Below are positions 1 to 6,869 of a stretch of DNA of 19,341 nucleotides, in pieces. The notes beneath the pieces were generated by a model. That model searched no databases. It was not told where the DNA came from and worked only from the letters and a program-made list of their open reading frames with translations. Position 1 is the stretch's first letter. Every line of letters begins with the position of its first letter. The position numbers and the translations under genes are program-made. This DNA comes from an uncultured Lachnospiraceae bacterium. GTDB lineage: Bacteria; Bacillota; Clostridia; Lachnospirales; Lachnospiraceae. The stretch lies in the NCBI GenBank assembly GCA_910577105.1, contig CAJTMB010000040.1, positions 1-19,341 on the forward strand, given 5' to 3'.

Positions 1-1
1 C

Positions 2-2230
2 ACCCTGTACGGCGGTGAGGGTGACGACCTCCTTAGCGGTGAGAACGGTGACGACCTCCTCGTAGGGGGGGCCGGAAACGACACCCTGAGTGGCGGAAGT
101 GGTGCAGATACTTACTATATCGGAGCGGAAGACGGGAATGATACCATAAACAACTATGATACGGAAGTCAGCCGGAGTGAGGACCGGATAGTGTTCGGAG
201 AGGGAATCCATGCGGATGACATCGAGGTAAAGAGGAACGGGAACGACATGGTGTTTCTGAACCGTAGGACGGGTCAGGAGACGACAGTGCAGGACTGCTA
301 CGCAAAGGATGTCTACGGCCGTTGGAGTTATGCGCTTGAGAAGGTGGAGTTTGCAGACGGTACGGTGTGGGACCTTGAAGCCATAAAGGAAGTGCAGGGA
401 AGGATAGAGGGAACTGAGGGCAATGACACCCTGCAGGGATACGGCCTTGCGTATGCCTATGAGGCGGACGAAACCTTCCATGGGTATGGCGGGGATGACA
501 CCATTAATGCCGGTGACGGTGACGACATGGTTTACGGAGACGAAGGAAACGACAGGCTCTACGGTGGCAACGGGAATGACACCCTGTACGGCGGTGAGGG
601 TGACGACCTCCTTAGCGGTGAGAACGGTGACGACATCTTAATCGGGGGCGCCGGAAACGACACCCTAATCGGAGGAGCCGGAAAGGACACCTACTACATC
701 GGAGCGGAGGACGGGAACGACAGGATAAACAACTACGACACCTCGGCAGACAGGAAGGAAGACCGGATAGTGTTTGGTGAGGGAATCCATGCGGATGACA
801 TCGAGGTAAAGAGGAACGGGAACGACATGGTGCTGCTGAACCGTAGGACGGGTCAGGAGACGACAGTGCAGGGCTGCTACGCAAAGGATGTCTACGGCCG
901 TTGGAGTTATGCGCTTGAGAAGGTGGAGTTTGCAGACGGTACGGTGTGGGACCTTGAAGCATTGAAGGCCGTGCAGGGAAGGATAGAAGGGACGAATGGC
1001 GACGATACCCTGCAGGGCTACGGCCTTGCCTACGCCTATGAGGCGGACGAAACCTTCCACGGGTATGGCGGGGATGACACCATCCATGCCGGTGACGGGG
1101 ACGATGCGGTTTACGGAGACGAAGGGAACGACAGGCTCTACGGTGGCAACGGGAATGACACGCTTTACGGTGGCGACGGAGATGACATCCTGAACGGTGA
1201 GAACGGAGATGACATTCTCATCGGTGGCGCCGGGAACGACACCCTGAGCGGAGGAAGCGGTGCAGACACCTACTACATCGGAGCGGAGGACGGGAACGAC
1301 AGGATAAACAACTATGACACCTCGGCGGACAGGAAGGAAGACCGAATCGTGTTCGGAGAGGGAATCAGCCCGGAAGACATGGCGGTGGAACGGAGAGGGA
1401 ACGACATGGTGTTCCTGAACCGTAGGACGGGTCAGGAGACGACAGTGCAGGACTGCTACGCAAAGGATGTCTACGGCCGTTGGAGTTATGCGCTTGAGAA
1501 GGTGGAGTTTGCTGACGGTACGGTGTGGGACCTTGAAGCCATAAAGGAAGTGCAGGGAAGGATAGAAGGGACGGACGGCAATGACACCCTGCAGGGATAC
1601 GGCCTTGCGTATGCCTATGAGGCGGACGAAACCTTCCACGGGTATGGCGGGGATGACACCATCAATGCCGGTGATGGAGACGACACGGTATACGGTGACG
1701 AAGGAAACGACAGGCTCTACGGAGGCAATGGGAACGACACCCTTTACGGTGGCGACGGAGATGACATCCTTTACGGAGAAAACGGAGACGACATCCTCAT
1801 CGGCGGAACAGGAAACGACACCTTAAACGGCGGCTTAGGCAATGATACCTATATCTTCTCTAAGGGCGACGGTCAGGATACCATCACGGACTATGACAGG
1901 ACGGCAGGCAACAGTGATACATTGGAAATAGGAGAGGACGCAAAAAATCTGCTGTTTGCCAGAAACGGTTCGGACCTTCTGATATCCCTGATGGATTCAC
2001 AGGACTTTGTAACCATAAAAAACTGGTATCAGGGGGATGCTTACAGGATAGAAAACATCTCTGCCGGTGACGGTTACTCACTGTCCTCATCCCAGGTGGA
2101 TTTGCTGATTCAGTCCATGGCGGAGTTTGAAAGCACATCCGGGATGACCTGGGCGGACGGCGTCCGTTCGGGGAACGATACCATTGACAGCATTACGTCG
2201 CAAATATGGATAAAGCAGGAAGTCGGATGA
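2..2230 (+). CDS. RTX calcium-binding protein, C-terminal part (5' end outside window)
   Basis: The frame is open from the first bases, so the start lies upstream; 742 residues are visible. Seen: blocks of about eight glycine/aspartate nonapeptides per module of the type GGNGNDTLY and GDEGNDRLY, which in RTX proteins form a calcium-binding parallel beta-roll after export. Each block is followed by a segment ending in FADGTVWDLEA that resembles the haemolysin-type calcium-binding related domain (PF06594-like). Three modules of exactly 193 residues are present, then a diverged last copy (DTYIFSKGDGQDTITDYD, VTIKNWYQGD) and a non-repetitive tail containing SQVDLLIQSMAEFE, probably the C-terminal type I secretion signal. 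Two cysteines per module are not expected in classical RTX toxins, and no enzymatic domain is visible in this part. The ABC exporter begins 30 nt after the stop. Role (adhesin, toxin or surface enzyme) cannot be decided without the N-terminus. Confidence 0.9.
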   Translation, partial: TLYGGEGDDLLSGENGDDLLVGGAGNDTLSGGSGADTYYIGAEDGNDTINNYDTEVSRSEDRIVFGEGIHADDIEVKRNGNDMVFLNRRTGQETTVQDCYAKDVYGRWSYALEKVEFADGTVWDLEAIKEVQGRIEGTEGNDTLQGYGLAYAYEADETFHGYGGDDTINAGDGDDMVYGDEGNDRLYGGNGNDTLYGGEGDDLLSGENGDDILIGGAGNDTLIGGAGKDTYYIGAEDGNDRINNYDTSADRKEDRIVFGEGIHADDIEVKRNGNDMVLLNRRTGQETTVQGCYAKDVYGRWSYALEKVEFADGTVWDLEALKAVQGRIEGTNGDDTLQGYGLAYAYEADETFHGYGGDDTIHAGDGDDAVYGDEGNDRLYGGNGNDTLYGGDGDDILNGENGDDILIGGAGNDTLSGGSGADTYYIGAEDGNDRINNYDTSADRKEDRIVFGEGISPEDMAVERRGNDMVFLNRRTGQETTVQDCYAKDVYGRWSYALEKVEFADGTVWDLEAIKEVQGRIEGTDGNDTLQGYGLAYAYEADETFHGYGGDDTINAGDGDDTVYGDEGNDRLYGGNGNDTLYGGDGDDILYGENGDDILIGGTGNDTLNGGLGNDTYIFSKGDGQDTITDYDRTAGNSDTLEIGEDAKNLLFARNGSDLLISLMDSQDFVTIKNWYQGDAYRIENISAGDGYSLSSSQVDLLIQSMAEFESTSGMTWADGVRSGNDTIDSITSQIWIKQEVG
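191..1855 (+). repeat. Three tandem 579-bp (193-aa) RTX modules
   Basis: Copies start at 191, 770 and 1349, a spacing of exactly 579 bp each time. The third copy diverges after about 1800-1855, where it passes into the C-terminal segment; the end of another copy lies before 191. Long stretches are identical at the DNA level, including synonymous positions, for example the segment encoding NRRTGQETTVQ through EKVEFADGTVWDLEA. This points to recent duplication or gene conversion rather than old, protein-level conservation. Confidence 0.93.
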
Positions 2231-2260
2231 ATTGATTCACAAAAGAAAGAGAGATAACTT

Positions 2261-4402
2261 GTGGAGGAAGAAAGAAAAGACACGAAAGAACAGGCAGGGC
2301 AGGACGCTGCACTGCACTGCCTGATTACGGTTGCCGCCTATTACGGCATGGCAATAGATGCGGAAAATATAAAACATATGCTTGGGCTGGAAGGCAGGAA
2401 TATGACGGCGCAGGATATTTTGTATGCCGCAAAGAAGACAGGACTGAAGAGCCGTATGGTAAAAGTAAATATTTTTGCACTGGAGAAAATGACCCTCCCG
2501 GCCATACTGGTGACAGGCAGCGGTGACTTTGTGATTCTGGCGAAAGCGCAGAAGGAAAAATTCCTGCTTCTGTATCCCTTTGAAAAGGCGCCAAAAATGG
2601 TGGAGCGCAGGGAACTGGAGCAGATGTGGGAGGGGGATATTATCCTGCTTATTCCACGGAAACACAGGCAGCGCGACGTGAAATTTGGTTTTAAATGGTT
2701 TATCCCCTCCATTATAAAATACAAGGGCCCCCTTTTAGAAGTGCTGCTTGCGGCGTTTGTCATACAGATTCTGTCCATATGCTCGCCACTAATCACCCAA
2801 TCCGTTATAGATAAGGTGCTGGTGCACAACAGCCTTTCAACCCTTGATGTGCTTTCCATCGCTCTGGTGGCAATGCTTATATTTGAAACAATACTGTCCA
2901 TTGCACGAAATTATATACTGGTGCATACCACCAGCAAAATAGATGTTATGTTGAGCAGCCGGCTGTTTTCGCATTTATTCAGGCTGCCGCTTCGGTATTT
3001 TGAAAGCCGGCGTATCGGGGATACGGTGGCACGGGTCAGGGAACTTGAAAATATCCGGCGTTTTCTGACGGGCGTTCCGATGATGACCCTGTTGGACTGT
3101 TTGTTTCTTATTTTATACATCGTGATTCTGTTTGGTTACAGCGCAGTGCTGACCTGGATTACCCTTGCGGCAATCCCTCTGCTTGCACTGATTTCGGCAG
3201 TTGTCACGCCTATTTTGCGGGGAAGGCTCAATGAAAAGTTTAACTGCGGGGCGGAATCACAGTCTTATCTGGTGGAGGCAGTCACCGGCGTCCAGACGAT
3301 AAAGTCCTTTGCAATTGAGCCTACCGTACAGAAAAAGTGGGAGGAGCTGCTTGCCGATTACACTGCGGCCGGTTACAAAACTTCCGTTCTCTCAGGGTGG
3401 GCAGGCGCGGTGGCAAGGTTTATCCAGCGTCTGTTTGATATTGCCATTCTATGGTACGGCGCCGGACTGGTGATGCAGGGCGCATTGTCCATTGGACAGC
3501 TGGTGGCTTTCAGGATGCTTGCAGGCAGGGTCAGCGAACCTGTCATGCGGCTGGTGCAGACATGGCAGGAGTTTCAGCAGACTTCCATTTCCGTGGAACG
3601 GATAGGGGATATCTTTAACAGTAAGGAAGAAAGAAACGATAAAAGCGCTACGACAAGACTGCCGGCGGTACAAGGGTATATCCGGTTTGAAAAAGTAAAT
3701 TTCCGGTATGCCGCGGACGGTCCGGAAATCATCAAGGATATGAGTTTTGGGATAAAGCCTGGCACTGTCGTGGGAATTGTGGGCCGCAGCGGTTCAGGGA
3801 AAAGTACGGTATCAAAGCTGATTCAGCGGCTGTACCTGCCGCAGGACGGAAAAATATTGGTTGACGGAATCGATATTGCCACTGCCGACCCTGTTTGGCT
3901 CAGAAGGCAGGTTGGAATCGTGCTTCAGGAAAGCTTTTTGTTCAATGCCACCGTGAGGGAAAATATTGCGCTGCACAATCCGGCCGCTTCCATGGAGGAA
4001 ATCGTAAAGGCGGCGCAGATTGCGGGGGCGCATGAATTTATACTGGAACTTCCGAACGGTTATGACACCGTTGTGGGTGAAAAGGGAGTGGGAGTGTCAG
4101 GAGGGCAGAAACAGCGGATTGCCATTGCAAGGGCTCTTTTATGTAACCCCAAAATCCTGATTTTTGATGAAGCCACATCTGCACTTGATTATGAATCGGA
4201 GAGCATCATCCAGAAAAACCTGAAGGCAATCTGTAAGGGAAGGACGGTGCTTATCATTGCCCACAGGCTGTCCACCCTGCGGGATGCGGATGCGATTATG
4301 GTCATAGAAAAAGGCAGGATTGCAGAATACGGGCCCAAGCAGAAACTGATTGAAGCGAAAGGGCTTTTCTGGCACTTGTTGAAACAGCAGAGCGGGGTCT
4401 GA
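2261..4402 (+). CDS. Type I secretion ABC transporter, HlyB-like, with degenerate C39 domain
   Basis: At 713 residues it is close to HlyB (about 707). Residues 1-130 resemble a C39 peptidase fold, but the position of the catalytic Cys is Ala16 (DAALHCL against the family's DCGxACL). The His and Asp positions also look replaced (DFVIL, YPFEK), as in the C39-like domains of RTX exporters that bind but do not cleave substrate. A membrane domain of about six helices follows (about 155-430). The ATPase domain has Walker A GRSGSGKS at 508-515, signature VSGGQ at 612-616, Walker B ILIFDEATSALD with Asp636/Glu637, and an H-loop IAHRLST. Expected role: ATP-driven export of the upstream RTX protein across the cytoplasmic membrane. 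The start is GTG at 2261 with a purine-rich but weak ribosome site (AGAAAGAGAG); no better start is nearby. Confidence 0.92.
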   Translation: MEEERKDTKEQAGQDAALHCLITVAAYYGMAIDAENIKHMLGLEGRNMTAQDILYAAKKTGLKSRMVKVNIFALEKMTLPAILVTGSGDFVILAKAQKEKFLLLYPFEKAPKMVERRELEQMWEGDIILLIPRKHRQRDVKFGFKWFIPSIIKYKGPLLEVLLAAFVIQILSICSPLITQSVIDKVLVHNSLSTLDVLSIALVAMLIFETILSIARNYILVHTTSKIDVMLSSRLFSHLFRLPLRYFESRRIGDTVARVRELENIRRFLTGVPMMTLLDCLFLILYIVILFGYSAVLTWITLAAIPLLALISAVVTPILRGRLNEKFNCGAESQSYLVEAVTGVQTIKSFAIEPTVQKKWEELLADYTAAGYKTSVLSGWAGAVARFIQRLFDIAILWYGAGLVMQGALSIGQLVAFRMLAGRVSEPVMRLVQTWQEFQQTSISVERIGDIFNSKEERNDKSATTRLPAVQGYIRFEKVNFRYAADGPEIIKDMSFGIKPGTVVGIVGRSGSGKSTVSKLIQRLYLPQDGKILVDGIDIATADPVWLRRQVGIVLQESFLFNATVRENIALHNPAASMEEIVKAAQIAGAHEFILELPNGYDTVVGEKGVGVSGGQKQRIAIARALLCNPKILIFDEATSALDYESESIIQKNLKAICKGRTVLIIAHRLSTLRDADAIMVIEKGRIAEYGPKQKLIEAKGLFWHLLKQQSGV

Positions 4403-4407
4403 TACAT

Positions 4408-5961
4408 ATGAAAAGCTGGGTGAAGAAACAGAAAGAAAATTATGAGATAAGAAAGGCCGGAAGGCAGGCAAAATTACGGCAGGATTTTCTGCCAAAAGCA
4501 CTGGAAATTGTGGAAAAGCCGGTTTCGCATGCGGGACATTTTGTAATATTTTTTACACTGTTTATCGTAGTGTTCCTGGCGGTTTGGTCTGTGGCGGGAA
4601 AAATGGATGAAGTGGTCACGGCGCGGGGCAGGGTCTTTGCAGTGGGCGGTGTGCAGAATGTGCAGGTAGCAAGCACAGGGGTAATAGAGGAGATTTGTGT
4701 AAAAGAGGGCGATTATGTTTCGGCAGGTCAGGTGATTGCGCTTTTGGATGCATCGTCAAGCCGGGTTGCGCTGCAGAACATAGAGGAAAACCTCACATTA
4801 CTTGCATTGGAAAATGAACTGCTACGTGAAATACTGGCTGATAAGGACATCTCTTACAGACTGAAAGGGGAAGAAGACACGGAAAAAATACAGGTGATTT
4901 CCTATGTGCTATCCATGCAGCAGGAATATAAAGCGCAGAAAAAGGAAGCGGAAAGCATTGCAGAGCAGGCCCTGTCACAGATAGCCATTGAAGAAGGCGT
5001 GTTGGAAAAGCTTGTGGAAAATCAGACTTTGCTTACAGAACAGAAGGAAGCCCTTGGCCAGGTAATGGAATATGCCAATACGGAAGAACTTACGGAAGAA
5101 AAGATAGCCCTGCTAATCCGGCAGAAAGAGGCGGAACTGAAGGATTATCAGGAACTGTACAGTGCGGGAGCTGTCACGAAATCGGAGGTGGACGCTCTTG
5201 CCATGGATTTGGAGCAGTTAAAAATTGAATATGAAATGCAGAAAAACAGGGCGGTCTATGAGGACTATGACAACAGCATCCGCATGTCAACACTGGATAA
5301 TCAGATTATTTTGAACCAAAATGACCGGGAAAATCAGAAAACAGCAGTTTTATTGGCAGAGCAGAAATACGGACAGGCTTTGGAAAACCTGCATATGCTG
5401 GAAGCGGATTTTAAGGCAGGCATTTCGGGCATGATAGTGGCAAATGAGCAGAAAATCAGTTCCCTTCAGGCTGATTATGAGATTCAGACAATAGGGCTGA
5501 AACAGCAGGTGATAGTTTCCCCTGTGGATGGAATTGTAAAAACACTGGAAATCAATACGGTGGGAGGGGTACTGGCGGCGGGGCAGCCTGTTGCCTCCAT
5601 TGTGCCAAAGGACGCTCAGATGATAGTGGAAGCGGATATACGGAATCAGGATATCGGTTATGTGCAGCCGGGACAGCCCGTGGTGATGAAACTGGATACC
5701 TACAACTTTCAGGACTATGGTAAGCTGGAAGGCACGATTGTTTCCATAAGCCCGGACGCTGTGCAGGATGAGCAAAAGGGATGGGTATATAAAGTAAAAA
5801 TTGCCATAGACACAGCATCGTATGAAGAACTGAACCCGGAAATCAAGGTTGGGGTAGGCATGGAATGTACGGCTGAAATAAAGATTGGGGAGAGGAAAAT
5901 CATAGACTTTTTCCTGGAACCTTTGACGGAGCATTTTGACGGCAGCCTGAAAGTAAAGTGA
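4408..5961 (+). CDS. HlyD-family membrane fusion protein (type I secretion adaptor)
   Basis: The 517-residue protein starts 5 nt after the exporter stop, consistent with co-translation. Seen: a basic cytoplasmic N-terminus (1-44), one membrane helix at about 45-63 (HFVIFFTLFIVVFLAVW), then a lipoyl-like half motif (VIEEICVKEGDYVSAGQVIALL, about 92-113). A long Glu/Lys/Gln-rich stretch with coiled-coil character (about 120-360) follows, then the second lipoyl half (VIVSPVDGIVKTLEI) and a C-terminal beta domain with VEADIRNQDIGYVQPGQPV typical of HlyD adaptors. In Gram-negative systems this protein bridges the ABC transporter and TolC. Here no outer-membrane factor is visible and the genome context looks monoderm, so it may span or work within the cell wall. 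That last point is inference; the family call is secure. Confidence 0.9.
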   Translation: MKSWVKKQKENYEIRKAGRQAKLRQDFLPKALEIVEKPVSHAGHFVIFFTLFIVVFLAVWSVAGKMDEVVTARGRVFAVGGVQNVQVASTGVIEEICVKEGDYVSAGQVIALLDASSSRVALQNIEENLTLLALENELLREILADKDISYRLKGEEDTEKIQVISYVLSMQQEYKAQKKEAESIAEQALSQIAIEEGVLEKLVENQTLLTEQKEALGQVMEYANTEELTEEKIALLIRQKEAELKDYQELYSAGAVTKSEVDALAMDLEQLKIEYEMQKNRAVYEDYDNSIRMSTLDNQIILNQNDRENQKTAVLLAEQKYGQALENLHMLEADFKAGISGMIVANEQKISSLQADYEIQTIGLKQQVIVSPVDGIVKTLEINTVGGVLAAGQPVASIVPKDAQMIVEADIRNQDIGYVQPGQPVVMKLDTYNFQDYGKLEGTIVSISPDAVQDEQKGWVYKVKIAIDTASYEELNPEIKVGVGMECTAEIKIGERKIIDFFLEPLTEHFDGSLKVK

Positions 5962-5993
5962 TATTTTATTTGTAAAAATACAAAAATATTTTC
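5961..5993 (+). terminator. Possible AT-rich hairpin after the secretion operon
   Basis: The stem TTTGTA/TACAAA with loop AAAA and partly paired AT flanks lies right after the HlyD-like stop and is followed by TTTTCT. It is AT-rich and weak; it may end the secretion operon but could equally be chance in an AT-rich spacer. Confidence 0.25.
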
Positions 5994-6022
5994 TGGCTTT
6001 TTTCCGGGAACTATAGTATAAT
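5994..6022 (+). promoter_or_regulatory. Promoter of tRNA-Gly
   Basis: A perfect -10 hexamer TATAAT at 6017-6022 lies 13 nt before the mature tRNA 5' end. The -35 position at 17-nt spacing (TGGCTT, 5994-5999) is a poor match, so strength rests on the -10 box. Confidence 0.55.
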
Positions 6023-6035
6023 ATCTCTCAGATAT

Positions 6036-6106
6036 GCAGCTATAGTTCATCGGTAGAATGCTAGCTTCCCAAGCTGGAGAGACGGGTTCGATTCCCGCTA
6101 GCTGCT
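6036..6106 (+). tRNA. tRNA-Gly, anticodon CCC
   Basis: A 71-nt cloverleaf can be drawn by hand. The acceptor stem GCAGCTA/TAGCTGC is fully paired and the D arm is GTTC/GAAT. The anticodon stem CTAGC/GCTGG encloses the loop TTCCCAA, giving anticodon CCC (6066-6070 region), which reads GGG. The T arm has the TTCGATT loop with CGGG/CCCG pairing and one unpaired A/C at its base. The discriminator base is T, typical of bacterial tRNA-Gly, and 3' CCA is not encoded. It sits between the secretion operon and the TetR gene with its own terminator. Confidence 0.95.
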
Positions 6107-6107
6107 T

Positions 6108-6135
6108 AAAAGACCTGTTTTGCAGGTCTTTTTTT
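6108..6135 (+). terminator. Rho-independent terminator of tRNA-Gly
   Basis: The stem AGACCTG (6111-6117)/CAGGTCT (6123-6129) with loop TTTTG, extended by flanking A/T pairs, is followed by a T run to 6135. It begins two bases after the tRNA. Confidence 0.88.
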
Positions 6136-6154
6136 GAAATGTGGAGGTGGACGG

Positions 6155-6709
6155 GTGGCGCAGTTTACAAAAAAGGCGATAATAGAGTCTGTCATCAAAT
6201 TGTTGAACGAAAAACCACTGGATAAAATTACAATTAAGGATATAGCGAAGGATTGCGGTATTAACCGCAATACTTTTTATTATCATTTTGAAGATATTCC
6301 TTCCTTAATAAAATGCATACTGGATTCCGAAATCGAGAAGGTATTTGCAGGACAGGAAGATATTGCTTCCTGGGAGGAGGGATTTATTGCGGCGGCACAA
6401 TTTGCCCTGCAAAACAAAAAGTTTGTTTATCATATATACAATTCCGTCAGGCGGGAAGAGGTGGAGCGCTATCTGAACATAATTGCCGGGGAGGTTATGC
6501 GCAGGTATGTGGAGATGGCTTCAAAGGGTCTTTCCGCGCGGGAGGAGGATAAAAAGCTGATTGCCGATTTTTACAAGCAGGCGTTGACAGGCATGGTCAG
6601 GGATTGGCTGGATTGCGGCATGAAGTATGACCCCGAGCAGGTTATCGGGCGTCTGGGCATCATGCTGGAGGGCAATATTGAGGCAGCCCTTCGGAAAACG
6701 GCGGAGTGA
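6155..6709 (+). CDS. TetR/AcrR-family transcriptional regulator
   Basis: The preferred start is GTG at 6155, with GGAGG at 6143-6147 seven bases upstream. An in-frame TTG at 6134 lies inside the tRNA terminator T run and is unlikely. The product is 184 residues, usual for the family. The N-terminal DNA-binding domain is clear: the first helix (KKAIIESVIKLL) is followed by the helix-turn-helix ITIKDIAKDCGINRNTFYYHF at about 25-45, with the typical YYHF end. The C-terminal ligand/dimer part is poorly conserved and gives no ligand clue. It lies upstream of the MMPL transporter and heptad-repeat protein genes and is the probable local repressor. No promoter fits in the 20 nt between the tRNA terminator and this start, so it may depend on read-through from the tRNA promoter. 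Confidence 0.9.
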   Translation: MAQFTKKAIIESVIKLLNEKPLDKITIKDIAKDCGINRNTFYYHFEDIPSLIKCILDSEIEKVFAGQEDIASWEEGFIAAAQFALQNKKFVYHIYNSVRREEVERYLNIIAGEVMRRYVEMASKGLSAREEDKKLIADFYKQALTGMVRDWLDCGMKYDPEQVIGRLGIMLEGNIEAALRKTAE

Positions 6710-6757
6710 TTTTTTAGGCATTTTTATTCCAATGCACAAATTTTGGATAATGGGCGT

Positions 6758-6791
6758 GCGGTGTACGATTTTTGTACACTGCATTTTTTTT
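6758..6791 (+). terminator. Hairpin with T run after tetR-type gene; possible operator
   Basis: Nine-bp arms GCGGTGTAC (6758-6766) and GTACACTGC (6774-6782) pair completely, with one G-U, around a GATTTTT loop, and are followed by eight T (6784-6791). This fits a terminator for the regulator gene. The GTGTAC...GTACAC symmetry just upstream of the MMPL promoter region is also what a TetR-type operator looks like; both roles are possible. Confidence 0.65.
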
Positions 6792-6796
6792 GTCTG

Positions 6797-6825
6797 TTTT
6801 CAGAATGAAAAATCCATTTTAAAAT
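6797..6825 (+). promoter_or_regulatory. Candidate promoter for the MMPL operon
   Basis: TTTTCA (6797-6802) and TAAAAT (6820-6825) are separated by 17 nt and lie just after the palindrome and 45 nt before the MMPL start. The -10 matches 5 of 6 and the -35 4 of 6. Moderate support only. Confidence 0.4.
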
Positions 6826-6869
6826 AGGGGAACAAAATAACAAACCTATTATTAAAGGAGATGGATACA

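Noticed and set aside
665..1639. 324-residue open frame on the minus strand opposite the RTX repeats
   Set aside because: It arises from the repetitive, biased codon use of the RTX modules; its translation is itself a repeat in shadow, with no ribosome site or family resemblance.
6036..6106. tRNA-Gly as an integration site for a genomic island
   Set aside because: No integrase gene and no duplicated tRNA 3' end was found in the window, so there is no support beyond the presence of the tRNA.
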